DNA of 64,000 bases, taken from Paracyclopina nana (lineage: Eukaryota > Arthropoda > Copepoda > Cyclopoida > Cyclopettidae). A model generated the notes under the pieces. That model was given only the letters and a program-made list of their open reading frames with translations. It did not search any database and was not told the DNA's origin. The DNA lies in contig JAGUCH010000003.1 in assembly GCA_019096065.1 (NCBI GenBank), positions 10,168,001 to 10,232,000 of the forward strand, given 5' to 3'. The position numbers and the translations under genes are program-made. Positions 10,378 through 21,810 of this stretch are shown here, piece by piece (positions within the stretch are counted from its first letter, which is position 1; each line of letters starts with the position of its first letter).

Positions 10378-12798
10378 ATGGCATTCACAAGAGCTCATCT
10401 CTACAATTCAGTAAAAGTGTCTCCCACTGACCCTTCCTTCCCTACTGAAGTCAAGGCTTGTCTATTGTCCAAAGTTCAGAAAGATGCCAAAGATATGAGT
10501 GAAGAAGAGATGTCACAAATTGATGAGTTTATTAAGTATTTCTCTGGTCATGTTGCTACATTTTGGAGGAAGTGTCATAGGATGAAAACAAGGGTTCTCC
10601 AGAAGCACAATGAGTTTTTCCAAGTAGAAGTGTCCTTTGGCTTTGCTCAAGTACTTGTGGATCCTGGCCTTCCCCATCAAGTTGCACAGCCCTCATCAAC
10701 CAAATCTTCAGAGGTTCCAAAGAAGAAAAAAAGGACATCTTTCAGGTCACTATCTTCATCACAGCAATTTCGTGGAGCTGCTCAAGTCAGGCAATCAGCA
10801 GGACATGAAGGTGCAGTTATTTTGGCAGCTGCACAAACATTTCGTAGAATGGGCCATCATGATGCAGCTTTTGTGGTCCAGAGGCTTCAGTCCAACCCTG
10901 AAAAAGGAAAGAACTTAAAAAATGCTCTGCAAGAAGCCAGCCAGCCTGCAATGGAAGTAGAGGAAGCACTGGCAATCCTTTTTGACAGAAACTATTCAAA
11001 AAAGAGGTTCATTGAGTATAGAGCTGATGTGAACAAGTATGCAGGCAAAAAAGTTGTTCCTAGGTAATTTTACTCTTTCACATTTTCAATGATATCTCCC
11101 GTTCTACAAAAGCCACTGCAATGTAACATACTTTAACGAAAAGCTTGAAACCTTAGCTTTCCATGCAACTAAAATCCATTTTTGTGCTATGCTTAGAAGG
11201 AGAGATATGCACGTTTGAGAAAAAGGCATTTTCATCAAATTGTACTCCAACTAAACCTTATGTTCAACCTAGCTTTCATGCCTTTTAGCTACAAAACTCT
11301 GCAAACTGCAAAGGCTCAGCTGAGACCAAGAGGAATAGTAGTATCCAGTGACAAGGTTCTGGTCCCTCTACAGTCAACCTTAGAGCACACAGCCTCGAGA
11401 ATTTTGGATGACAATGACATGACTTTAAAGCTTTGTGATCTCTCAGAAAAAGGCAAAGTGAATATCACTTTCTACTTTAAATTTGGGCTGGATGGATCTC
11501 GTGGTCATGGCCAATATCACCAAGCTTGCTCACCTGAGGCCTCAACTGGAGCTCTTTTGGCCTCACAAATGGTTCCACTCCAGATGATAGCAGATGTTGG
11601 TGGTAGCAAAGTTGTTCTCTACAACAATGGCCTGGCCAATTCCTCAAGAGCTTGTCGTCCACTCTGTTATTGGTTTGTACCTGAAAACAAGGAAACCTTA
11701 GGAACAGAGATAAAGAGACTAAGAGAAGAACTCAGCCAATTGATCCCTCTGAAATGGACAAACAAAGTGATTGTAAACTTTAAAGGATATTGGTGCCTCT
11801 GTGATCAAAAAGTAGTCAACTTTTTGATGGACAATCCAAGCTCCATGAGCTGTCCCTACTGTTCAGCCACTCCAAGCCAAATGTCTGACCCCAATAGAGT
11901 GTTCACCATCAATCCTGATGCATTCCAAATTATGTGCTTCTCGATCCTCCACTTTGGCCTCAGAGCATTTGAGTTTGTCTTGAACATGGGCTACAATCAA
12001 GAGTTCAGATCATGGCAATGTAGACAAGGTAATCTGGATTCAAAGAAGAGAAAGCAGCAAGAAATCCATGACTTACTTCTTGAAAAGTTGAAAATTCGAG
12101 TAGGAGAGCCTAGAGATGGAGGAGCTGGTACAAGCACCACAGGCAATGTTGCCAGAAGAGCTTTTGAAAATGCTGCTGTCCTTGCAGAAATCTGTGATGT
12201 CCCGTATGAATTGGTTCATGGGCTGTACATTATCTGGATTGCCATGGCTTGCAACTTGCCATTGAATCCAGCCAAATTCGGAGCCAAATGCAGGGCCATT
12301 TTGTCAGTGTACCACTCTCATTGCTCTTGGTATAAGCTGCCACCATCAGTCCACAAGATCCTGGTTCATGGAGAAGAATTATTGAGTGCTCTTCCTCCAA
12401 CTCTTACTTGTGGAATGCTCTCTGAAGAAGGCTCTGAAAGTACCAACAGAATCACAAAATACAATGAAATCTTTCATGCCAGACAAGTTTCATGGGAGAA
12501 GAGAGCAGAGGACGTTTTTAAAAGAGCCATGGATCAATCTGACCCAAAAGTGCTGAGGCATCTTGAGCCCAAAAAACGAAATTCACGTAAGAAAAAGCCC
12601 TTGCCAGCAGAAGTTTTGGAACTGTGTGAAGAGCCTGAGATTCCCGGCTTACCTTGTATCCCAGATAATATTGGTGATGATGGAGACAAAAGTGATAAAG
12701 ATGACGACGATGGTGACAAAAGTGATGACAATGTTGATGATTTGGATGATGACGACGACGACGGCGACACAATTGAGCGGGTCTTTTCAGACTATTAA
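10378..12798 (+). CDS. Transib transposase (RAG1-like DDE recombinase)
   Basis: DDE transposase that would cut and paste the element by recognising its CACAGTG ends in the nucleus. Exon 1 is 10378-11063 (an upstream in-frame ATG at 10288 is also possible). The intron is 11064-11288 and exon 2 is 11289-12798, giving 731 residues. This junction was chosen because it yields VVPSYKTLQTAK, matching the family's conserved YPSY...AKK segment, and keeps phase. By motif alignment with RAG1 the catalytic residues are Asp297 (GLDGSRGHG, RAG1 D600), Glu361 (VPENKETL, E662), Asp401 (CLCDQKVV, D708) and Glu609 or 612 (SEEGSESTN, E962). Zinc ligands are CPYC (417, 420) and HKILVH (584, 589), with the RAG1 spacing. 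Diagnostic text includes CRPLCYWF and NEIFHARQ. The C-terminus is a long Asp-rich tail. No frameshift or stop interrupts it. Confidence 0.93.
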
Positions 12799-13216
12799 TA
12801 GTATCAGCTGATTATTCTCAGCTGACATGTCGCAATTTGCGGAAATCCGATAATTCACGCAACCTCTCAAAATTTCAATTCGTAATTGCTCCAAAAGGGG
12901 CAAAAAAGGGCAGAAACCCTTTTGCACACAGTTCAACCGAGATAAAAATTATTTGTCATAAAAATTCTGTTTGTGAATCATGCTGCAATAGCACACCAGA
13001 GATTCTCAAATGTAGGCCTATTTCAGCTACATCTATGTCAAAAAAAATGTGGCTTTTTTGTGTTTTTTCATTATGTTACGTTGAAATACAGTCAAAACAC
13101 TTAGATCATAGTAGTAAAATTGGTGTTTTTATAATAATTTATTTAAAAAGTTTGATGTTTTGCTCAACCCTTTTTATTGACTAGGCGGTCCAGCCGTGAT
13201 TTCGCGGACTTTTTCG

Positions 13217-13251
13217 GATGCGAGTTTTTAGGCCTATTTGGGCCCACTGTG
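13217..13251 (-). repeat. Transib right terminal inverted repeat (RSS-like)
   Basis: Read on the minus strand it begins CACAGTGGGCCCAAAT and has CTAAAAACT at the same 13-base spacing as the left end. It matches the left repeat at 31 of 35 positions. Confidence 0.9.
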
Positions 13252-13256
13252 CACCG

Positions 13257-16200
13257 TGCGAGTTAAGTTGAATGTTGTTGTTTTTTAGATGGTTATCTTT
13301 TGTTTCCATCGCGTCGGCTCCTCTTGAAAAATCGCTCGTTTATGAGGGCCATCGATTTTTTGGGGACTTGCGAAATAAAGCTCTCTCGCGCATTGTGGAA
13401 AAGCGTCGAATGATCGCGCGCATCTGCTCGCTTGGTTGCAGCTGTTCCAAGCAGAATAGCGCGCGCACACTGGCCGGAACGCGTCGGAAAAGGTCAATTT
13501 TCCGTTCTTTTAAAAAAGCCTCATTAAAGCCAGCACTTCATGGCAGGGTCTTTCGCATTTCTTTTTAAAAAAACCTGTAGCATAAAATGCATTTTATTGG
13601 CCTCTGAATGAAGAAAAATAGCTGCCGTTTAAATACCATATTATGTCATGAGCCATTGAAATAGCGTGATTTTGCAAATAGCGCGAAAGAGTAAGCCCAT
13701 GTTCTACTTCATTTCCGCTCAATTTTGCAGTTGTCCACTTTTGATTTTCGCGGATTCAACGCTGAAGAAGAACATAAATTGCCCAAAAGAAATTTTGAAA
13801 ATAAGCTTAATTTTTGCGTCGAATCCGAGCGGATGCTCAAAAAGACGAGCTTTATTTCGTGATGGTAAAAATACGCGCTTGAAAATGAGAAATTGAAATC
13901 AAGTGAAAAAATGGGGTTTTGTCATTGATTTTCGCACGATTTGAAAGGAAAACCCGAATGGATTGTTTGACGAAGCCCATTCAAGATCGTCTGAAAAGTC
14001 CGCTAATTCGCATAATTGGCATTGTCAAAATAGCAATGGAAACGGCTCTGCAGGTGCTTTTTTGGGGGCATTCAGCTAAAACACGTGCTCCAACGGTTTC
14101 ACGCTTCCAAATGGATAATCAACTCACTCTTCAACCGAGCTGACTTTCTCCTATTGCCGATTCCACATAAGCCATAAGCAATTCCAGGTAATGTAAAACG
14201 CGACAGTTTGACTCTCCCACTTGACATCTTGCGCGTGCTAGGATACAATCCTATTTAAAAAAAAAAGTATTAAGTGCATAAACTGCCGATCAAAATTATT
14301 AGCATTTTCTAAAAACGATCCAAATAAACCCTCTAATTCTGAGCTTCAATTCAATTAATTAGTAGCTCGATTTCAGCTGAAAACGCAATTATGGATGGCA
14401 TTTTTTTCAGCCGGAATGCAATCTTGAAAAAGCTTTTTTTTCCATAAAAATTCATTTGTCATCAAGCTTTTCCCGACAATCGATGATTGCAAACTTTAAT
14501 CACCGATTGATTAGCCCGTAATTCGAGGCCGCGGATGGTCATCTTTATTTACGGATTACAAAGCGATGGTTATTATAATAATGTCAGTGGACGCAAGAAC
14601 GCAACATTACCGATTGACGGATCGAACACAATGGCGCAAATGGCATAGTGGTAATCTGGATTTGGGACATTTAAATGCACGCGCATCTGCTTGCGTGGAA
14701 CCGCCAATAGCAAGTGGAGAGCCCGAGTCGAATTGAAGCGCTTTTTTTCCGGGTCGAATTTGAAGCAACCCTTTCGAATCGGCGGTGGTCTATTCCACGC
14801 TCGGGGGGTCGATCAATTTAAAAAGCAGCTTCATAGTCGCCATTATTATTATTATTAAATCGTCGAAAAGGAGAGCTGAGAGAGAGAGAGAGCAGATGGG
14901 ACTCGAACCTAGTGGAGCACAATGGGGGGACGGTGTCGATCCAAAGATAACTGTTGTCAGAATCCCCTTAATTGTGCACTGGGTCACCAAAAAGAGGGTT
15001 TTTTAACTAGCCAGCTAATAAATATTGCTTTTTTTTTCTAGGAAAAAATCATGCGTTTACCCAAAACTTGATTCAAATCTGTTACACAACTTCTTAGTAC
15101 TTTCTAACTATTTGGGAAAAGCATAAAATTGGAAATGAGCATTTTGCTGATAATTGTTGACATGAACATTTTTTTCAAAACTAAAAGAGCCAAATCATAG
15201 ATTTGGAGGCAAAAAAATAAGGATTTGACTGAAAAACGCCTAGATTTGACTATAAAAGCACAATAGAATTTAATATTAAATGCGTAGATTTCAATATGAT
15301 AACGTAGATTTGAATATTAAATGCATGGATTTCAATATGAAAAACGTAGATTTGACAACAAAAAATGAACGGATTTCAGTATTAAAAAATCATTGACTGG
15401 AAAGTGAAAAGCTTCAATTTAAACGAACAATCTTTGACCACTGACCAAATCATAAGATACTATTCAAAAAATTCAGCTATGATGAAAATCGCACGTTACT
15501 AGCAATCATCAGTTAAGAGTTTTCAATGAGGGTAGGGATAGAGATGCTCCCCGGCCGTGAATAAAATCGGCATGTGCATTGAAACTCATGAATGGCAGTT
15601 CATGTGCAAGTTCCGATTCCCAATTGGAACGGGATTAGCGGGGCATCGGATTGCCAAAATTTCCAATCAATTGCTGTGCTGTAAAAGCAGGCGGAACTCT
15701 TTCTTTTTTCTGATGCTTCCAATAAAGCACAACCTTTGGTTTTTTGCGTGGCAATCTATACAGCATTTCTATTTTAGGTGGAAATCTGTGTGTTTAAGCT
15801 CTTTTTGTCCCCGTCGCGTCCGCAAAATAAAGAACGTAATCAAGTTTTTTTTGTTACATTTTCCTCCATGAAAAAAAAAAGCAATCAGACCTCACACGGA
15901 AAAAAAAGTATTAAAAATCAGTATACTTTTCATGATTCACGAGGTTCATGAAATATTCAATGGCGATGATGAAAAATTGAAAATATGCACTCAGATTACA
16001 CTTTTGATATTTTGAATGGCGGAATAATAAATGATGGACGAGCTAGAGCAGCAGCAGCAGCCCCTTTTTATTTTGCTCTGGTATGAAAAAAAGAGTCCCA
16101 AGGGAGGGCAAATAGAGCTCCGCTGGCAACAATGTATTTCGATATCAAAGGGGAGCCCAAATAACAGCTGCGAATTCGAAATTCGAAAGCAGTCGAATTG

Positions 16201-17161
16201 GGGCTTTCGCAGAGTTCACATCTCAGCTTTGCTAGCCTTGCAAACATTGCATTTTGGGAAATCTCGAATTTTGCCACTTTGGGGAAAATCGATGCTTCGC
16301 AGTGCAGTGGAAGTAACGGTTAGTTAGATGAACAAAACGGCTTCGGGCGGACGCGTTTGTCCTCGTACAAAAGGACCCCGATCGATCGGGGCTCGGAACT
16401 AACTTCGAAAACCGACCAGCAGCGAGCGGGGGTGTTTTCCACTGCGCTCAGTCAACGACTGTGATCCCCCGTGAAGGCATTCCAATTATGCATGGCTCTC
16501 CAAAAGCATAATTCGGTGGCTTACATCTCAATTTATCACTAGTACAGCCGATACACGTAAGTATTACATTTCTTCAAGCAAGAGAATTTTCAGTAAATGG
16601 CTTCAGCATAATTGGAAATATTTTGACATTTGGATGTTGGTGTTCAAATTTCTGATTTAAAAAAAATTCTATTTTTTTTAAGGGGAAAATACTGAAGTAT
16701 TTAGTATGCTTTATAAATACACATTGTGTACAGATGAGTTTTTTCAAAATTATACATTTTCTTTTCAAAAATATTTAGCATTAGTAGAAAACACTTGGAA
16801 ATTTGAAAATTACCCAATGTGGAATCATAACAATAATAAGTTCTCAGAACCTTGAATGTATGGCAGCAATTTGAGGCTAGGAAAAAAGCATAATTACATA
16901 TACGTTTCATTTCATCCTGACAAATAACAAATGGTTGCATTTCAGGCTTCTTTTGAGCCCCACCAGAAAACACAGTCAATATGAGAGTGTCTCGTAATGA
17001 ATTATGATGAAGTTCTCTCGCATGGCAATTAATCACTCCAAAGTCAACATTGTTTCCTGATCGGCGCGAGCAAACAAAAGCTGAGAAATTACTGACCGCC
17101 ATCTGCTAGCTTGGTAAACAAAACGTGTAATTTAGACCTTCATACGAGTGCTTGTGTCATC
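13257..17161. other. intergenic region upstream of tap, no gene recognised
   Basis: AT-rich to mixed sequence without a conserved coding signal on either strand. It contains an imperfect tandem array (15236-15390), a GA microsatellite (about 14878-14891), a TTA run (about 14843-14857) and a short CAG run near 16050. It is the probable 5' regulatory space of the tap/neurogenin gene. Confidence 0.5.
15236..15390. repeat. degenerate tandem repeat, ~24-bp unit
   Basis: Five to six imperfect copies alternate around the phrases CGTAGATTTGAATATTAAATG and GATTTCAATATGAAAAACG. The unit length is about 22-26 bp with substitutions in every copy, so it is an old array. Confidence 0.6.
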
Positions 17162-18699
17162 ATGGATAAAGCGGACGAGGACATTCTAAAGGCTGACCCA
17201 GAATTAGCCAACCTTTTCACTGATGACGAAGACGAAGATGACGAAAAATCGCCCTTCAATTTCGGCCGATCGAGAAACTCGCGCAGAGGTGCAAAATTGG
17301 GGTGAGTTTCAATTGGGAATTTTCAAATTGCGCATAGAGTCCGATGCATGAAAAAGTGTACTGCGCTACTTAAACGTAATTCCTGCTGAAAAATTGCAAT
17401 TTATTTTAATTTATTTTGGTTGAGCATTTTTAGAAAGCACTTTTATCCATCAGTTTTTGAATTTCGATCAGTTCGGTTTTTTGCGGGTGAGACCTTATTT
17501 TCGGAGGGTGAGGGGGACAATGGAGGAATTTCAAGGTGAAGCAGCAGCAGCTACTGAATGTATTTGAAATGGCTGCAATATCGGTTGACTGGAAATTAAT
17601 GGGGAACATGCTGTGCTCAACAACATGTACAAAGATAAGCCCCCGAAATAGGAACAAGTGAAACCTAGCTTTTCAAAGCATATATTTCGTGAAAAATTGT
17701 GAAACAGCTTCAAATTCAAATTTATCAAAATTGCTCCCGGAATTTATTTTTCATAGCATTTTAGCAAGAAATTGAAGGTTGACATGAAAGGCAGGAAATG
17801 AGTGGCACATATTATTGAAAAGCAGACGGGATTCCTGACATTCGGGGTGATATTTCACATGGCCTTTTAACTATTGCAGGTCAAGTCGCGGCGTTGACCG
17901 GCGCGCGTCCTTGCGGCGCTCAGGTCGCGCCGGAAGTGGTCGCACCTCCAACCGCAGTCCGACCGAAGTCCAGCGGCTGAAAAGAATCCGAAGGGCAAAG
18001 GCCAACGACAGAGAACGCAACAGGATGCACATGCTCAACGTGGCCTTAGAAAAGCTGCGCGTTGTCCTCCCAGCGTTCCCAGACGAGACCAAACTCACCA
18101 AAATTGAGACGCTCAGATTCGCCAACAATTACATTTGGGCCTTGACGGAAAGTTTGAAGGCCATCGAGAATGGAGAGCCGCCCCCTTTTGCCAGCCACCC
18201 CGCCCTCACGGCCGCCCTGCAAAACGGCCCCGATGGCGACGGATCGATTTTGTCCGGAGCCAAAGCTCTGGAGAGCTGCGCGTATTTGGCGCAATCCATG
18301 CTCGCGCATAATTTCCGCGAACCCAATATGGGCTTCAATGATAATTACAATGGAGTTGCCTCGCCAACGCCCTCTCAAACCTCTCAATCCTACCCGCAAA
18401 GTCCAATGAGTGGCTATTCTAGTCATGCTGGCGATTTCCAGTTCCACGCGTCTGGTAACGCCGGCACTGGTAATGGCGTGGGCGGAGCCACGTCGTCAGC
18501 TGTCGTTGGCGCGTCAGCTGCGGTGGCTCCGAGTGCAGCTGCACCGGAGCATCACATGTGGAATAGCGGCATGCAAAGTCATCATCACCTGCATCACCAC
18601 CATGGATATAATCATCATGAATTGAGTCATTTTAACCAGTATCATGACATGTACCATAGCCCGCACCACCTTCAGCAACCTGCCTATAATAGGCAATAA
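17162..18699 (+). CDS. tap: Neurogenin/Tap bHLH transcription factor
   Basis: Proneural-type basic helix-loop-helix factor that dimerises with an E-protein (Daughterless class) on E-boxes in the nucleus. Exon 1 is 17162-17301, an acidic N-terminus with a DDEDEDDE run. The intron is 17302-17879 and exon 2 is 17880-18699. The junction (GG|GTGAGT, TTGCAG|G) is phase 2 and gives 319 residues. The bHLH spans about residues 82-138: [19 protein letters not shown] as basic region and helix 1, and [17 protein letters not shown] as helix 2. These are the Neurogenin-family signatures; Tap is the arthropod member. A His-rich C-terminus (HHHLHHHHG region) and Ala-rich tracts follow. ATTAAA near 18812 may be the polyadenylation signal. 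The start at 17162 was chosen as the only ATG giving the acidic exon. Confidence 0.93.
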
Positions 18700-20499
18700 T
18701 TTATGCAATTTCAAAGATTCTCCTGTGCAATAATAATAACGCTCTATGAACTACATGAGAAATGGATTCTTTTGTGTCTGTCACTCTGCACTCGAGTTAT
18801 CTGGCTGTTAATTAAAGCATCATCATGATGGAAAATTCAATTTGCTGCCAAGGTTCCCAACAGCTCCAAGGCCACAAAAACTGCTTACTGCTGTACTCAA
18901 GATGTCAGTTTGTGTCACTTGAGGTCACATCAACGTGGGAAAAATGTTAATAGACAGTGGTGAGGGAATTTCCTGTTTTTAACCCGTTAGATGGTAAGCT
19001 CCAATATTCGGTATTTTTCTTTCATATTACCCAGCAGCAACAACAACATCCACAGCACATAACTAATGCGCTGTTCATCTATTCCCAACTTGAGGAAAAA
19101 CCTCAAATTCAGTTTCAGGCACTGAAAATCAAGTTGATTGCTAGCAAAATGCACTAAGAAAATTGTGGCTGAGAATAATGAAAAAGTCGTCAAAATGAGT
19201 CCAGCAGATGAGCACATTTGTAAGGTGCTCTCTTATGGTGGTCCCATGGGACGTTTTGCTGTCTAGCTTCAAGAGTGTGATTTTTGGCCAGAGTTGTTTG
19301 TTGACAAAACACAGCTCTCAAGGTGAACTGCAGCGTTTGTGTTGTCACCCTTCCATAGGAAAGATGCTAAAAATAGGAGTGGAACAACAGCAGAAATTCC
19401 AATGTTTTGACTGAGGTGTATTAGAAAGCACTTGATGTCTCTTGGGACAAAGCCAAGGAAAAAAGCTTGTGACCTTGGGTGAACACACCCTTTTTCACTC
19501 TTTAAAGTGGGGGTGAAATTCCCCCAGTGTTTCCAGGTGGGGAAATGTTTCCTATTTGGGTTGAACTTGGGTCATGAGAAGAAGACTTTCCTGTCACCAG
19601 AGACATTATTTTGGAAATGGCCAAAGCTCATTTCACGCCATACTTTGTGGGAGAGGCAAACTGAGGCTGTTGGTAAACTCATGACCATGAAATCTGATAG
19701 GTGGAACAATACTTTTTCTTCTCTTTTTGGGGACAAGCTTTTGAAATTCGAAATTCGAAAGCAGCAGCAGGTGTAAAAGAGAGCTTTTAAAAGGAATCCT
19801 CAAGCTTGAGTGGAACCACGCCCAGAGATAACAAGAAGAGGAAAGTGGAATGCAGTAGCCAGGCTCAGCATTACAGCTGTAATTGACATTGGCTGGTGAA
19901 GCTGTGCAATTGAGAAGAGCTGCTGCTGCTGCTGCTCCAGGTGTTTTGACGAGCTCTTAAAACGTGCTCATCTCCGAAATATTCAAGACATTGGCACCTG
20001 GCAGCAAATCTTGACTCTCTGTTCTAAGCCAAGTCTCTCTTATTGTGCCAAAAAGCAGCTGTGGGCTAATTTTGCTATATTTATGTTAATTTGTGGTAGA
20101 ATGGTTAAAAAGGAGAGATGCAATAAAAAAAATTTAGCTACTTTTTTCCTTACGCAAATTTTTCCCAACGTAAATGTCTTCACGCCGAAATTATGATGAG
20201 AAGAAACGAATTTCTGCTCATTCCCACATCTAAATTGGTCTCTGGAGAAATTCCCTTTAAAAAATGCCACAAAAATGTCAAATGAGATAGGGTTGAGTGG
20301 CTAAACATCAGCTTTAGCTGTAGCATATCAAAACTATGAAAAAATGCTCCAGATTTTGCTGGCAAGAATTTGAGTGGAACGACAGATTCGCACCATTTCA
20401 TTCACCTAACTGATTTACAGAGGTGGAAAAAGGTTGCGTGAGTCAATGCGCAAATCTTTGCGCAAACAAACAAACGCCGGACTCAACAGGATTTAATGA
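18700..20499. other. tap 3' flank and intergenic region
   Basis: No gene was recognised. It holds a (CTG)n run near 19920-19935 and a 20-base string AATTCGAAATTCGAAAGCAG at about 19746-19765 that also occurs upstream of tap at about 16174-16193. Confidence 0.5.
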
Positions 20500-21607
20500 T
20501 CAAAACTTATTAGAGGCAAAATGCATGATGAACAGAGGAACTCGAACAAAACTGGGAATTACTGCGGCAATCCAAGTGTGGCCTTTGGTTGCCAATAAAT
20601 TGCTGATGGATCGAATGTCATGGATGTCCCCATCCTCATCAGTGAATCCATACTCCTTTGCAAGATCACAGACCATGACAATTTTGCCAGTTTTCGTAAT
20701 CCTCTTTGCATCCTCTGCCAACTTGACGATAGCTTTCCCCGCAAACTCTGCAGACTCAGCATTTTCAAAAACTTTCTGATTAGGGCCTGCGACATTGTAT
20801 ACAAATTAAAAAATAATTCAAAAATATGTGCTTTGAATGTCGATACCTTGGCCTCGATCCAGAACGTTGTCTTGAACGTATTCAGTCTTGACGGGTCCAG
20901 GCCAAAGTGAGACCATGGTCACATTGTCTTTCCTCAGCTCCACTGCACAATCTGCAGCCATTCTGTCCACAGCAGATTTACCAACTCCATAGACAACATT
21001 GAACAAGTACCTGAGTCCTCCGGGCGAAGAAACGTTGACGATCAGTCCATCCTTGCGATCAACCATCATTCTGGATCAAATCAAAAAATGCTTATAAGCA
21101 TTTGGAAATTATTCTATGTTATATGTTTTTGCCTTGCTGCGTAAGTAGTGCACAAGAAGTGATTACGTAATCCCACTCCATTGATGCAATCCCATTGCTC
21201 TGCAGGGTCATGCACGTAAAACTTTTTGCCATGATTGCGACTGATCATGTCCACTCCAGCATAGGCGTTGTTCACCAGCACGTCAAGCCTTCCATTGTTG
21301 TCGGCCTTGATTTTGTCAAACAGTTGCACAACTTGCTGGTCAACCCCATGGTCCACAGCTACTGGTACAGCCTGAAATTGCAAATTTTGGAAAAAAAATT
21401 ACTACAATTATTAAAGCACTTTTTAGATATTCGATTTCTCACCTTGCCACCTCTTCGCTTAATTTCATCAGCACATTCCTGCAGTTTGTCCACTGATCTG
21501 CCAGTGATGTAAACAGTGGCACCAGCTGCTCCCAGTTGGACAGCAATGCCCTTTCCAATGCCCTTGGAAGCTCCAGTCACAACACAGATTCTGCCATTTA
21601 ATGCCAT
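20500..21607 (-). CDS. short-chain dehydrogenase/reductase, DHRS1-like
   Basis: NAD(P)-dependent oxidoreductase of the classical SDR fold; closest by eye is DHRS1, whose physiological substrate is not well settled. Four exons: 21607-21443, 21371-21133, 21070-20847 and 20786-20500, phases 0, 2 and 1, giving 304 residues (human DHRS1 is about 313). The cofactor motif TGASKGIGKGIA is at residues 12-23. LVNNAYAG replaces the usual NNAG. NVSSPGG supplies the catalytic Ser, and YGVGKSAVDR is the YxxxK pair. WPGPVKTE follows the Rossmann core and a DHRS1-type C-terminal extension ends the protein. The second intron appears to use a GC donor (AAG|GCAAAA at 21133/21132), because only this boundary keeps the YAAR-MMVDR junction in frame. 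Confidence 0.9.
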
Positions 21608-21768
21608 GCTCAATGATCATCAACAAGAGACTGAAATCTAGCTAAGCCAAGTTCTCAGTGAACTTTTCATGTAAACTTGTCTCTGTTGAACTCTCCACTC
21701 TGTTTGTGCTTGACTCTATATTTACTTTTCTGCTCTGCAAATGACTTCTAAAATTAGCAGAATTGTGG

Positions 21769-21775
21769 TTTTTTT

Positions 21776-21810
<35 letters not shown>

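Larger units (their letters stand above)
9911..13251. mobile_element. complete Transib transposon (RAG1 superfamily)
   Basis: A 3341-bp element flanked by a perfect 5-bp target duplication CACCG (9906-9910 and 13252-13256). It is bounded by about 35-bp inverted repeats that both start CACAGTGGGCCCAAA and both contain AAAACTCGCATC, with four mismatches between them. GC-rich 5-bp duplications and CACxxTG termini are the established hallmarks of Transib, the transposon lineage related to RAG1. The interior carries one spliced transposase gene in plus orientation with all catalytic residues. No RAG2-like gene is present, which fits Transib rather than ProtoRAG-type elements. Intact ends, target copies and reading frame argue for recent insertion. 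Confidence 0.95.

Noticed and set aside
11215-11288. Upstream extension of the second transposase reading frame as coding
   Set aside because: The intron 11064-11288 gives the conserved PSY...AK junction in phase; the extension reads no family sequence.
10378-12798. A host RAG1 or ProtoRAG (RAG1-RAG2) locus
   Set aside because: The 5-bp target duplication, symmetric termini, single transposase and absence of a RAG2-like gene all fit a Transib transposon copy.
14880-14960. tRNA-like T-loop on the minus strand (GGTTCGAGTCCC)
   Set aside because: The flanking bases do not form a T stem, and no acceptor or anticodon stem can be drawn.
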